Shown one piece after another: positions 10,614 through 23,020 of a stretch of 64,000 bases of DNA. The translations under genes and the position numbers were made by a program. Origin of the DNA: Haematobia irritans. Taxonomy: Eukaryota; Arthropoda; Insecta; Diptera; Muscidae. The notes under the pieces were generated by a model. It saw only the letters and a program-made list of their open reading frames with translations, was not told the origin of the DNA and did no database searches. Position 1 is the stretch's first letter. Each line of letters starts with the position of its first letter. Location of the stretch: assembly GCF_050003625.1 (NCBI RefSeq), contig NC_134398.1:72407635-72471634 (forward strand), given 5' to 3'.

Positions 10614-11423
10614 AATGAAAAGCAATTCATTTAAAACAAACGTAATAATGGACATGGTGAAATCGAACTTAATACCCAGCTTGAAAGTGCTTTTAAACCG
10701 CTGACAGTTCCACCGAATAAATTTCTTAAGTTATCACATGAAACGAAACCCAATCATTTCGCAGGGAAACTAACAAAGAAGGAAATTAAATTAGAGGAAA
10801 ATGAAAAGTTAACAACACCCGTGAAAAACACAAAAGTCGAAAAGGATGATGATGATAATAATGATAATTTCTATTCACAATCGGAAGATGAGGATATTTT
10901 GTATGACCTGAACACCTTACAAAACAATAAAAAAGCTGGATACATGTTTTGGACCACATAAAGATAGCGATGGCGTTTGGAAGTTCGGAAATAGTGGCCT
11001 TCAATTGACCGATGATAAAATTATAATAGGAAATCAAAGATGGGGTCGCACTCCGGGTCTATTTGAACTTCTTTTTTATAAAAATCCCCAGAATTATGAT
11101 AAATCAGAATTGGAAATCTATAAGAAAATATTGATAAATACGAATGCCCATAAAAGAGATTACATGTCCGAGGGAAAAATTAAAGCAAGCAAGGGTTTAA
11201 AATACACCAATATTATAAAGAATTTATTTCAATCTACTCACGTGGGTGATGGATTAATGAGTGTAAACATGCGACCCCCAAACTATACATATTGGGATGA
11301 CCCCAATGAATTGATTTATCGTCTCAAGCTGTTGATTGCATCTCAAAATGCAGGTCATAATAACCAAATAATGAAATAGTATCAATTATAGAGGAGCTAA
11401 GAGAAGCAAATATAATTTACTAA
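10614..11423 (+). pseudogene. Conserved Polinton-associated protein (DUF8207-like), copy B
   Basis: This copy carries the same acidic tract, the same frameshifts and the same open C-terminal stretch (11,005-11,379) with TPGLFELLF and NAHKRDY as copy A. Only scattered substitutions distinguish the two. Function is unknown. Confidence 0.55.
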
Positions 11424-11450
11424 CAATTGTTTGGGAATTTTATTATCAAG

Positions 11451-11782
11451 ATGAGTGTCGACAAGTTCGGACACTTCTCAGACTCAGAAATTCTGCTCAA
11501 AAAATTTTGGGAATTACTTTTGACCGGTATTATAACCTCGATATACAAACTAAAAAAATTAAAAATTTGGGTGCACCAACAGAAGATCGAGACGCAGTCA
11601 ACAAAGCTTACTTACAAGCACAAATCACGCGCTCACAAGAAATATTCAAAAAAGAGTTAAGCGTTGAATTTTACAAAACGCAGGAGCAGATTTCGGAATT
11701 GAAAACTTCACTAGCAAACATTTTCGACGCTATGAGTAAATTGTATATCTCGCCAACATTCATTTACAATAAACACGAATGA
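11451..11782 (+). pseudogene. MSVDKFG-type small protein, frameshifted (copy B)
   Basis: Relative to copy A, 10 bp are missing after DSEIL (near 11,495) and two bases are gained before DIQTKK (near 11,537). The N-terminal MSVDKFGHFSDSEIL and the C-terminal part from about 11,507 therefore lie in different frames. The stop again overlaps the integrase ATG (11,779-11,782). Confidence 0.5.
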
Positions 11783-13182
11783 TCATGGAGAGAAGAGGAA
11801 TCGTAAATGAAATTCATTCTCAAGTGCGAAAAAACTTTCCTCGTCGTAGAGTCATAATGAAAGGGATTGATGATTTGTGGCAGCATTAGCGTAGCTAGAC
11901 AATTTTCCTAGGGGGGGCTATAGCCCCCCTAGCTAAAAATTTATAGACTGAACTTATAGGTTCAATTATTGTTTTATTTCATAAAAAAGAATACAAAAAT
12001 AGACATCAAAATAATATATAATAAAGCAACTAAAATGGTACAAATTATTCAAATTTTGCCACGAAAATGCTAAATCCATTATAGAAAAATCGATAATTTT
12101 TGAAAATATTCAAACAAGCGTTAGAATGCATTAAAAATCATAAAAAATATAAAAATTTTTATAAATTAATGTTTCTTGAAGCTCGAGGTCTTTATAAATA
12201 TTTATATAATTCTAACAAAAGTTCGACCAAAAATCAAAAAAAAAAAACGAGTAAATAAAAATTATTTATTTGGGAAAATATCACACAACGATATGGATCA
12301 CACCGCAAAAAGTGATGCAAATTTATTGCAACGGCTGTTGAAACGGCGGACATTCGTTCTATGACGAGTTCCTATTACATCGCTTTTCCGCCAATTTTGC
12401 ACCACTTCCGGACCCAAAAAGAACATTTTCACTTCTTTTTTGGCGACGCTTTTTTGCAGCATTATTAAGATATTACTTTATGAAAGAAAGCTTTACAGCC
12501 TGTTTATGTATGTGGAATGAGCTCTGTGGATCGACTAAAATGGAAACAAACAGCTGAATTTATAACCAAAAAACAGCTATTTCTATGCATTTCAGTCGAT
12601 CGATTGAACTCGTTCGACATACAGAAACAGGCTGTTAGTTATTCAACTAAACCATAAGTTCAATCACAGCTCGATTTCATAAATATCAGACTTCAAACAT
12701 TTCCATCGCCAACTGCTACCACAACCCAAGTAATTCGATTGTGCATGAAAGTCTTTAGCGGAACTTTGTGCGGTTGTATATACTTGTTTAATTTTTATAA
12801 AAATGTAAAATCGTAAATAAGTTTTCAAATTCTGGGGGGGGGGGCTAAATTTTTTCTGGGGGGTCTAAGCCCCCTCCCCAGAGGCCTTCCTACGCTTATG
12901 TGTGGCAGGCGGATTTAGTCGAAATGGGAAAATATGCTAGAAAAAAATAGCGGATATACATTTTTGCTGACAGTTATCGATACGTTTTCCAAATATGCCT
13001 GGGCTAAAGCAACAAAAACTAAAAATGCAAATGATGTCACGGCGGCGTTTCATAAAATATTGAAAGAAGGAAGAATGCCCAAGAACTTGCAAACACATGA
13101 TGGAAAAGAGTTTTTCAATAAAGATCTTGGAAAGCTAATGGAATACACACCTTTGACTGGAGTTGTTCGAAAAATTATTTAA
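11779..13182 (+). pseudogene. Polinton integrase, split by hAT insertion (copy B)
   Basis: The N-terminal part is 11,779-11,883 and the core 12,909-13,182, separated by the same hAT-like element and the same TGTGGCAG repeats as in copy A. It shares with unit 2 of copy A the extra A that shifts the frame before NSGYTF. The third catalytic residue region is deleted, as in the other copies. Confidence 0.8.
11884..12900. mobile_element. hAT-like element (copy B)
   Basis: This is 1,017 bp with CATTAGCGTAG/CTACGCTTATG termini, flanked by TGTGGCAG at 11,876-11,883 and 12,901-12,908. It is identical in position to the copy A insertion, so it is one insertion event duplicated, not two. The Harbinger-like MITE is inside at 12,496-12,634. 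Confidence 0.85.
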
Positions 13183-13367
13183 AAAACAAAAATCTTTTTT
13201 TTGTTTTATTGCTATTAAATTTTATTTTTATATACATTTTTTATTATGTTTATATTAATAAATAACAATTTAAATAAATTTTTTTTCTTTTAATAAAGAA
13301 ATACATACAACAAAATATTTTTTTGGTATATTTTCAATGACTTAATTTTAACATTACTAAAGTTTTA

Positions 13368-16300
13368 TCAGACAAACCGGTCAAGATTCAAGTCATGTAA
13401 ATCATTTATTGATGCCAAGTCAAGACTTTGAATATCATTCAAACTCTCCTCAAACACCATTGGATTTATTGACTCCCAGTTGGTTCCATTATGTTCCATT
13501 GCATGGTTTTCTTCTGCGATTGTATAGTGACCCATGCATAGGTTTTAATGCCATCTTCTCGAATTTTTCTTTTGTCGTCATTATAACTTAAAGTTATTTT
13601 ATTATGTAATTCTATTTGTAAACACTGTGTGTTTCTTTGATCTAAAAACTAGCATGTTGTCGCTTAAATTTTGTTTGTTAGAGAGACTTTTTTAAAATAG
13701 ATTTTTTGACGCCCTTAAATTTTTTAATTTTATTCTCCCCGAATTCTCATCTTTCATCATTCCAATAACTTTTTTATTTTCTATAGGGAAGTTGAACCTA
13801 TTATTTAGAGGCAAGTCGGATGTATCAAATCTTGCTTTAATGTCATCCACCGTCATCTCTTCATAAAAGTCCCTACCTAAGAATTCGAGGACCATTGAAT
13901 CAGTGTCTGTATATGCTAACGACACATCATCGCCGAATTTTTCTTTCAGAAACTCATAATAAAAGTTGTACATAAAATGTTTTGAAATTTCTAAAATCGC
14001 AAAGCCCATTTGTATTGGTTTATCGTAGATAATTTCCTCCTTATTCATTTGAATAGCAACCATATTTTCCCCGAAATGAATTAAACTATTGAAATTCGGT
14101 CTGGAAATCAATTTCACTGCGCTATTCCTATTTCCAACTGTTTCCCATACTTTGACAATTCTAACGTCCGTCCGTTTTTCGACATTTTCCATCGTCTTGC
14201 CATAAATTGCATTATTTAATAATTTGAAAAAATCTTTCTCAAATGCAATGTCGGTTCTGGCTCTATGCCCATTATTTATTTCAAACCCAAATCTATACAT
14301 TGCTGTAGATTTCTATAATGAATGACATAGTTTTTCTTGTCTTCGAAATCTGCTATCAATTTCTTAAATTTGGAACCGGGGGGAAACTTGTTCTCAGGAC
14401 AGGGAGGAAAATCATTTAAATAATCGTGAACTTCTTTGGGGCAAGAAAGGTCAACCTAAAGGAAATAGCCGTCGTTCGAATTGGCTGACAATTTTGATAT
14501 TTTATCTAGGTAAAACTTCATGAGGAATTCTTCACTACCCGTAACCCACTTGAAATCTTTTTGGGGGAGATACTGAGACATAGCATATCCATACAGATTA
14601 TTCGCGTCAATGTATAAAAGCATACACAATAGCTCATCCTTTATATAATTCGCCATATATTTATTATTGGCGCGAACATACCTTTTGCTACACTGCACTA
14701 TACCACCCCTAACCCCCCTCATGCAGAAATTATGCATCTCTCTATCTAGTAAGAGATGTAATTCTGTTGTCTTCGTAATACATTTCAGCATTGCTTCCCA
14801 AGAAAGGCCAGGGACAGTGAAATAATGACAAGGGTCAAGACCATGTATATTCCTACATAATTTTCGGAAATTCTCAAACACATCGGCTAAAAGGAGAACG
14901 CCTGTGATCAGATATAATTGCATATATTCTTTAAGTGACTCACACCCCATGGTGCTACACACATTTTGAGCGTGTGTGTAGTCTTCCATGGAACACGGTG
15001 TGTCAGTAAATGTGTTATGAAAATCTTCTATGGATAGAAGTTTTTCATCATCTAATCTACTATGACTTGATAAATAGTCATAGCAAAAAACACCTTTCCT
15101 TTTCATCAAATCGAAATTGGCGGGGAAGTATTCTTTCACATTTAGTAAGGCATCGTCGGGCAAATTACGGGCAAGTGTATCCAAACTTGCTGACATAAAT
15201 TTGAAACTGTCTAAAAACCTCATCTCTAATATTTTTCGATTACCCATGGGAATGATGTGTGACATCGAAATATATGTCTCCTTATTCTGGGCAATAACCG
15301 AAGTTGTACGCTCAAAGTCTGCCAAGTCTTTGATAAAAAGATGTGTCATATTTTGAAAAATTATGGAAGAAAATTGGTATGAACTTTGCTATTTGGTATT
15401 GTAGGTTGCAGCTGTTGGGTGCTGGTCCCCTATATTTGCCTGTGAGATGGCAGTGATCTCTAACCTTTTTTTCAATGCGTGTGTTAATTTCACGTTGGCA
15501 AATGTGACAATCTTTCGCTTTTAAAAATTCTCTAACCTCTAAGGGCGTCAATCTGTCCATTGGTTTGATGATATTTAGACGATCATAGATCGTCTTACAG
15601 TCCGCAATTAAATCCTCTAAGAATTTTTTGGAAGCATCTACACCCGTATACTTTCTTAAAATATTTTGACTACTATCGTAACTACATATAATTTTGTAAC
15701 TATATGCACATGACACATGTTTTTTCAAAGATGTAGTCTTTGAAGTATTGCCACTTTGCTCGCTACTGTCCTCTAAAATACACTCAAAGTCTGCATACAC
15801 TGTATGCGAAACCGTGAGCTCGCGCTTGAAATTATTGAATATCAATTTCTGTCTATGTTTGTCCGGCATTGACCTCTTTACCTTTTGACATTTTTGTTGA
15901 TGCTCATACAGTTTGTTTCGCGAATTAAATGACGTATGCATAGATCACACACATAAATACGTCCTTTATGCTTCCGTTTCTGCTTACCCAAGAGTCTGGA
16001 AGAAGAACAAAAATCTCAATAAATGGTTTGATGGAAAAATTAAAAATATGCAAAATTACCTTGATATGCTCGTTACGAGAATATAATGGGATTTTTCTCC
16101 TTCGGTTAGCAGCAGCAAATTTATATGAGCTGATTTTACATTGGCAGTTTTAAAATAGGGGCCGACAATGACTCCATTTACATAACCATACACATTTACG
16201 CTGATATCGGGATTCTGATCTTCAAATTGCCTTATATGGTGTGTAGCCAATGGGAATTGTAGATTATTAAAATTCAAAACTTTCCCATTTTCCAAATGTA

Positions 16301-17924
16301 TAACATTGTTAGTGATGTCAACATCATAGGAACTTGTCGCAGCTCTATTCATATTTGGCATACCACCGACACCAGCTTTCATATACCATTTGAAGCAGTA
16401 GTCATCAGTGTTTTTTATGTTCACACATGCTAGTTTTCTTCGTAAAGCCATGGGTGTATGTATGTATGACGAGCCACTGATAAGGTTTACCCGGTTCACA
16501 TTAATGTCTAGCCTAGCAATCTTTCAAATTCAATTCAAAATTCAATCTTACTCAATGCCCAACCTGAATCTCTTTCCTGAAATTCTGGCATTTTGTTGAG
16601 AATGCTATCAAACTGGGCCTCAAACAGTTTTTCAACGTCATCAGATTCTGTGGCTAGACACATTTTCGTAATGTGGTTGAATGTTTTTGGGCTACTCACT
16701 CCATCTTCACTGGACTGCTGAGCCGCCTCATTAAGAGGCTTTACGTATTCACCGATAAGTTCCATATTGAACTTTACGGTGGTGTGCTCATTAACTTTTT
16801 CCTTCACTAAGTTAACCAGTGAATATTTCGCCTCATTTAAAAGTTCCTCCGGGAGGAGTACATTACTCGTATTGCAATGTTCATACATTGCAATACGTTT
16901 TTAAAGACAGTTTTTGCTTCTCGTAATTTCGTTGATGTAGATGGCTGGTCTATGATTTCATTCTCGGCCCTCTCCACACTCGTTTTCTGGTAAATGCTTT
17001 CTTGTTGCACACTTCGCGTTTTGATTAATTTGCTATTGTCTCCATGGTGAATTTTAAGGTTGTTGCTGCATGTCGGTCGTTGGATTGGTTCGCTTGCCGC
17101 ATCTATTTTACGTTTCTTAACACTCACATCTGAGACCCCTTGACCTACGATTTGAGGAAAAGTCGTTTGGTGAGAACGTAAAATATATTTATTTTCACAA
17201 AATTTGCCGCAAACACAATGTTTGACAATGTGTAATTCAATCAAATGTTTTTGTGTATAATTAGCCGAACAATAGCTGCAAATATATTTTATTTTTCTTG
17301 ACGGCACAATATTATTGGAATTGTTTTCGACAACATGTTTTTGATCATGTAGTTGTTGTTGACTGTTGATCCATTGAGGATTTCCTTGTGTGCCTCTATT
17401 TTCGCCCCTGCTCCACTGACGATGATCGGTGGTACTCCATTGCTGCATGCTTTGCGGATTAAATTGTTGTTGGCTGTTACTCCACTGTTGCTGTTGTTGT
17501 TGATTGTTGACTCCCCATTGCTGCATGCTTTGTGGTTGATATTGACCGACATTCCATTGACGTTGATTGTGCTCGCTCCATTGCGGTATACTTTCGGGGT
17601 GCACTTGTTGTTGTTGTTGTTGGTGACTATCCCAATTTTGTTGTTGTTGTTAGTAACATTATGGTAAATCAGTTCGCCTCCATTTGGATTATAAACATTG
17701 ACTCCACTTGATGATTGATTCATCCATCCTTCCATTTTTCTCTTACTTGAGGTTATGTTTTGCACCCTTCCTCCAACGACGTGGGGGCATTTCTCCATGT
17801 GCGACTTGAGAATAAATCTATTCTCTCAGAATTCACCGCATACACAATGTTTCACTGAATGACTAGTGAATTCCCTTTTGGTGGCGAAACCGGCGGAGCA
17901 CATTTCACACAAATATTTAGCCAT
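13368..17924 (-). pseudogene. Polinton type-B DNA polymerase, fullest copy (copy B)
   Basis: The start is ATG 17,924-17,922. Order: paired N-terminal C2H2 fingers (MAKYLCEMC..., 17,924-17,790), Asn/Gln-rich region with repeated SMQQW units (about 17,780-17,350), a second finger pair (YICSYC...CVCGKFC, 17,325-17,150), linker, a conserved domain (16,888-16,060), a 64-bp intron (16,059-15,996), a C2H2 finger, Exo I, an endonuclease-VII-like insertion (about 15,450-15,390), Exo II, Exo III, motif A (14,618-14,589), motif B (14,228-14,187), motif C (13,916-13,892) and the tail to 13,368. Lesions: a finger Cys codon turned to TGA (17,828-17,826), a frame slip in the CAA/AAC tract, a 26-bp insertion near 16,524-16,549, a one-base loss in the post-intron finger, Exo II frameshift, Exo III Asp to Gly, a TAG near 14,456 and a ~66-bp deletion near 13,732. 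Confidence 0.85.
15996..16059 (-). other. Spliceosomal intron in the polymerase gene (copy B)
   Basis: GTAATTTTG follows ATATCAAG on the minus strand, and TTCTTCCAG precedes ACTCTTGGG. The intron is 64 bp, like copy A. Confidence 0.8.
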
Positions 17925-18193
17925 TTTTTTTTTTCAAAAATGCGTAAACGCACGGAATCGCTTTTAACAAATTGTTAAAATTTAAATATTTTAAACAAAA
18001 AATATTGATTTAAAATTTGAAAATGTGAAAAACGGGATTTGATTCGAAGCGGTATCGATAGGCTCGTGAATCATCACAAACTGCTAGTACCATCTAGGAA
18101 GAGAGAGTTTCAACCTTGTGTATGTCAAAGGAGTTCTCTATTCTAGTCACATAATTTTGAAAAAAATTATTATGAATATATTAGTTTATTATA

Positions 18194-19123
18194 AAGGGTG
18201 ATTTGTTAAGAGCTTGATAACTTTAAAAAAAAAAACGCATAAAATTTGCAAAATCTCATCGGTTCTTTATTTGAAACGTTAGATTGGTCCATGACATTTA
18301 CTTTTTGAAGATAATTTAATTTAAATGTTGACCGCGGCTGCGTCTTAGGTGGTCCATTCGGAAAGTCCAATTTTGGGCAACTTTTTCGAGCATTTCGGCC
18401 GGAATAGCCCGAATTTCTTCGGAAATGTTGTCTTCCAAAGCTGGAATAGTTGCTGGCTTATTTCTGTAGACTTTAGACTTGACGTAGCCCCACAAAAAAT
18501 AGTCTAAAGGCGTCAAATCGCATGATCTTGGTGGCCAACTTACCGGTCCATTTCTTGAGATGAATTGTTCTCCGAAGTTTTCCCTCAAAATGGCCATAGA
18601 ATCGCGAGCTGTGTGGCATGTAGCGCCATCTTGTTGAAACCACATGTCAACCAAGTTCAGTTCTTCCATTTTTGGCAACAAAAAGTTTGTTAGCATCGAA
18701 CGATAGCGATCGCCATTCACCGTAACGTTGCGTCCAACAGCATCTTTGAAAAAATACGGTCCAATGATTCCACCAGCGTACAAACCACACCAAACAGTGC
18801 ATTTTTCGGGATGCATGGGCAGTTCTTGAACGGCTTCTGGTTGCTCTTCACTCCAAATGCGGCAATTTTGCTTATTTACGTAGCCATTCAACCAGAAATG
18901 AGCCTCATCGCTGAACAAAATTTGTCGATAAAAAAGCGGATTTTCTGCCAACTTTTCTACGCCCATTCACTGAAAATTCGACGTTGTGGCTCGTTAGTAA
19001 GTCTATTCATGATGAAATGTCAAAGCATACTGAGCATCTTTCTCTTTGACACCATGTCTGAAATCCCACGTGATCTGTCAAATACTAATGCATGAAAATC
19101 CTAACCTCAAAAGAATCACCCTT
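18194..19123 (-). mobile_element. DD41D (rosa-like) mariner, internally deleted
   Basis: The terminal inverted repeats AAGGGTGATT (18,194) and AATCACCCTT (ending 19,123) are flanked by TA on both sides. At 930 bp it is shorter than expected for a full mariner. The transposase remnant is on the minus strand. Confidence 0.85.
18316..18966 (-). pseudogene. Mariner DD41D transposase, N-terminally deleted
   Basis: The 216-codon frame covers the DDE_3 catalytic region. The first Asp is in FSDEAHFW, the second in WFQQDGATCHTA and the third in CDLTPLDYFLWG. I count 41 residues between the second and third Asp, which fits the DD41D/rosa group of Tc1/mariner. Upstream on the minus strand, in another frame, remain MVSKRK- and MNRLTNEPQRRIF-like pieces (about 19,060-18,965), so the DNA-binding domain is mostly deleted and out of frame. 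The catalytic triad is intact but the protein cannot bind its ends, so it is inactive. Confidence 0.85.
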
Positions 19124-19227
19124 TAGATCCCTCAAAATTCCACAGGTGTCAAAACTTCCGGTACTTGTCAGATCAACAGAAATTGTATACATCATTGGGA
19201 GTAAGATTTTTTTTCATTTACAACACA

Positions 19228-20383
19228 CACGCAGAGAAGAAACATGATTGCCACAATCATATTCGAAGAGCAAAATAATATGATAGCAGCTATTTTTGCG
19301 GCGACCATGTAACATTTTAACCTGCAACCATGTTGGCTCAGTGAACATGGTTCTAAGAAAAATACAATTGTCCTCATCTAAAATGTTATTATATTGATAA
19401 AAAGAATTTTGTTTCCATTAAAAGACAATGGTCACGATCTAAAATGTTATGTTATTCGTCAAAAATGTTTTTCTTCTAGTTAAAAGAACATGGTCACAAC
19501 CTAAAATGTTTTGATTTTTATGAAAAAACTTTTTTCGTCGTCGAAAAAAGGACGCCACTTGAGAAAAGAAAACACAAAATCAACTTTAATTATTTGTTTT
19601 TATTTATTTATAAACTAATTCATTGTTAATTTGTATTTATAATGTCGTGCAAGCAAACTTCACATATTTTTACACACTCTAGTTTGGTTCAATTTCAACA
19701 ATAAGTAATCATTCCATATTTACTTCGTGCCCATCAAATGTACAAACGCAGACATCATGTAACTGCAAATAAAAATAAAATAAAACCATATATCAAAATG
19801 CAGAACAAAAACCAGGTATATTTTTTTTTTTGAATTACACTTTCCTTTTTTGCATTCACATAAAACCACGTGCCATTTCTGAATAAATAAATTAACACAA
19901 AACACAATAATTCCGTATTCTCCGTCCATTTCAAGAAACAATCAACACACGACTGACGCGCAAAATGAAAATCGTGTGTACCTGCTCAATGTTTTTATAA
20001 AATTCTTGTCGCTGCAAAAAAATTAAAAAATTAAATGGTCACGAAAACAATGTACATGGTCTTTATGGCCATGTAATGGTTGTAGACATGTCTATACGTA
20101 AACTATAAAAATATTTTTTTCTCTGCAAAAAAGTCAAAAAATTGAATGGTCAGATACATGATTTTCCTGACCATATAATGGTCTCAAATTCTATCATTTA
20201 AATAATAGAACATGTTTGCGGCATTTGAGAACCATTTAAATGCTTATTACCAACATATATTTTTCTCCGCTCGAAAATTATTTTTACAAAGACAAAATAC
20301 ATGGTTTTCGCGACAATTACATACTCTAAATAAGCATTAAATGGATGCGGCAACCATGTCCAAACATGTTTTTTCTGTGCGTG
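19228..20383. mobile_element. 1.16-kb non-autonomous TIR element
   Basis: The ends are CACGCAGAGAAGAAACATG at 19,228 and CATGTTTTTTCTGTGCGTG ending at 20,383: 19-bp inverted repeats with two mismatches. Inside, short motifs such as CATGGTCAC...CTAAAATGTT recur around 19,370-19,520, and ATGGTC/CATGG motifs recur elsewhere. No coding frame is recognisable. The target duplication is unclear. Confidence 0.6.
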
Positions 20384-20399
20384 CATATACCACTGTGGC

Positions 20400-21010
20400 T
20401 ATTCCATGAAAACGATTATTTCTCATTCAATTTCAATTAGCAACAGTTTTCATTACCAATCGATATTTTACAATCATAACCCTCACGTATACACTTAACT
20501 ATCCTAACAAATTTTTAACCTTGATCAGCTACAATTTCCCTCCCAAAAAAGACACACACAAACTTTAAATTTTCCAATTTTAAATTTCCGATACACAAAT
20601 TTTTTCCACGAATATTCCCTTTTGCTTCCCATTACCAATGAACACCATATCTCATCTATAATATTTATGAAAAAACAGCACGTTAGAAAAAACTATTACT
20701 TACCTAACCAACGAAATTCCAACTGAAAATCCAAACTCACTATCTCCAACGTTAGCGATCCTCCACAAATTTCATTCTAACCGACACACAAAATTTTTCC
20801 ACGTACATTCCCTTTTGCTTCCACCTTCGCTTTCCATCAACAACAATCATTTTACGGTCACCATATCCCTTACGTATGCACCTATCCCTAACTCCAACAT
20901 TAACGATCATCCACAATTTTTCAATCTTACCGACACACAATTTTTTTCCACGTACATTCCCTTTTGCTTCCACATCCGCTTTCCAATACCCTCCGATATT
21001 TTACGATCAC
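20400..21010. repeat. Pyrimidine-rich imperfect tandem repeats
   Basis: A block with ACACAAATTTTTTCCACG...ATTCCCTTTTGCTTCC appears at about 20,588, 20,779 and 20,929, so spacing is about 190 and 150 bp. Between them are related CGATATTTTAC and CCTTACGTATGCAC texts. The strand bias makes long frames that do not look like genes. Confidence 0.6.
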
Positions 21011-21157
21011 CACTTCCCGACTATAAACTTTACACGTACAATTCCAAGGCTATTAATAAGTTTAAAGAAACCATTAAATTTATTTTCCAAGCTGGAAGTA
21101 CATAAAAATAACGTCAAAAGTAATCATTAAACAAGCCAAAAAAAACCTAAAATCAAC

Positions 21158-21260
21158 ATAAAAACTGCAATCTACCCATAAAAATTATGACAACATGTTA
21201 GAAAAACCCATAAAAACTGCAATCTACCCAAAAAATTATGACAACATGTTAGAAAAACCC
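21158..21260. repeat. ~50-bp direct repeat, two copies
   Basis: CATAAAAACTGCAATCTACC followed by an AAAATTATGACAACATGTTAG segment occurs twice in a row, at about 21,158 and 21,208. It lies just upstream of the truncated LINE. Confidence 0.7.
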
Positions 21261-22109
21261 ATTAGAAAAAGTCATTAAATTATGTAAAACACCCACCCTC
21301 TCTCTACTAAAGCGTTCGATACGGTCAACCATGCCACATTATTTGAGGACAACGAGAACACGTCCCTACCGGCAGGAACGAAGCGTTGGGTTCTGAATTA
21401 TATGTGTGGACGCCAGTCGTACGTGGAATTCAGGGACAAGAAGTCAAAACCCCGTTGAGTTAAACAGGGAGTTCCCCAGGGCGGGGTGATATCTCCGGCA
21501 CTGTTTAAACTCTACCTGTCCTCGATTCCACCCCCTCCTGACGGCGTCGAGATTGTGTCTTATGCGGACGATTGCACAATCATGGCATCCGGGCCCATTG
21601 TTGATGACATTTGCGATCGATTAAATGTCTACCTCGCTGATCTTACCAGTTATTTCACTGCAAGAAATTTGAGGATATCTCCCACCAAATCCTCAGCCAC
21701 ACTATTCACTACATGGACGGCAGAAGTACGCAGGCAGTTGAATGTCCCTGTTAAAATGACTATTAATAACAGGGGACATAACGATTTTTATTATCTTATT
21801 TATTACTAATATATAAAACTAAGAACTTAAAAATATAAATATGTACAATTTCCCTAAGAGCAACTATCGTGCTAAACTGTAAACGGTGTCGTCAACGTCT
21901 AGTGTAACGTCTATTATAAAACACGAGCTTCTCATCCCTAAGGTGAAGTCCCTGTCTGTAATAGACATGTATTTATTTATTAAAATCTTTATTATAATCA
22001 CAATGTGTACCAAAAATTTATTTAGGCTACCGATGTGGCAAGTGTGGAAGATTGGCCGGACTGATGTCCTGTACCAAACTACCCATTTCTAACGGATTAT
22101 CTATATGTC

Positions 22110-22490
22110 ACTAAAAAAATGTTGCAATGTCCCTCGGGTATACCAATCGTTGCAACCATATCACTAGAGTAGTATTCGCCTACTCTTATACTAAATGCCC
22201 TTTCCCTAAGTAAGTCCGCGACGATCCTACATACAATAGAATCAAAACCTAATACTCTCATTTTGTATATGAGAGCTCATGCCAAACACTATCAAATGCC
22301 CTAGAAAAATCGAGATCAACGGCGATAGTAACGTTGGGTAATCGTTTGTATACAGTTGACACTACGCTTATGTCCCGTTTTTGGATGCATAACCAGGCCT
22401 TAAAGCCAAATTGGCTGTCAGACAAGATCGTCGAGTATTAAATACTCGAAAAGTTTACCGAGCGATACCAGTAAACTATTCGATTTGTCG
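22110..22490 (-). pseudogene. LINE reverse transcriptase fragment (composite copy 1)
   Basis: The minus strand reads SLGKLFEY (near 22,450), then AVDLDFSRAFDSVWHE (about 22,330-22,290), and IRVGEYYSS...ATIGIPEG (about 22,180-22,130). These correspond to the RT motif A region (D-x-SRAFDSVWH) of I/Jockey-type LINEs. Several stops and frame changes are present. Confidence 0.65.
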
Positions 22491-22800
22491 GATGAAATTC
22501 TAGTCTTTATTTTTGTTCCTGTCGTTCGATTTACATACATATGTATACCTTTTGGCGTATGTCCGACCCGTCTTGATTACATTTTATTTTATACAATAAA
22601 TTTGACTTGTCATGTTTAACTTTTGATTTTGTCTTGCTATACAGATGGTCAATTGTAATGTGTGTTCTGAAAGCGAGTTGTATATTGTTCTTGTCACACA
22701 TTTTAGAGTTTTTCAATCTCTCAGAGAAACCAGGATAAAAAGTGGCAGTTTTATATATTTTTGGCTCTTTATTCATATTGTCCTTTTTTATCAAGGATTT
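22490..22800 (-). pseudogene. Penelope-like element C-terminal fragment (composite copy 1)
   Basis: The 87-codon frame 22,794-22,531 reads PGFSERLKNSKMCDKNNIQL, then SNLLYKIKCNQDG, followed by QKVYICM. This pattern is that of the connector before the GIY-YIG endonuclease in Penelope-like elements (LLYKI-C...VYIG). The endonuclease is lost beyond this point, where LINE RT sequence begins. Confidence 0.6.
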
Positions 22801-23020
22801 TGATTATCATGCATTTGTGACGTTTGGAATAAGAATTGATCAATCACCCAGAAGCTGTGTCTTTTTGGAACCAGTCAAGAAGAATACTATTTGCTTGGGA
22901 ATTTGGGCTTATATACCATTTTACAACCGAAAAAATATGAATGGACATATTGATGTTATCGCTCCTCTAATCTGTGTCGCCATATGTCGACCAAACACTA
23001 AAAAGTTTTTCAGCGGTGGA

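Noticed and set aside
17353..17667. 104-codon plus-strand frame rich in Leu
   Set aside because: It is the antisense of the CAA/AAC repeats of the polymerase N-terminal tract and has no independent support.
20815..21130. Two overlapping plus-strand frames in the pyrimidine-rich repeats
   Set aside because: Low-complexity composition (Ser, Thr, Pro, Phe) follows from strand bias; no start context or homology is seen.
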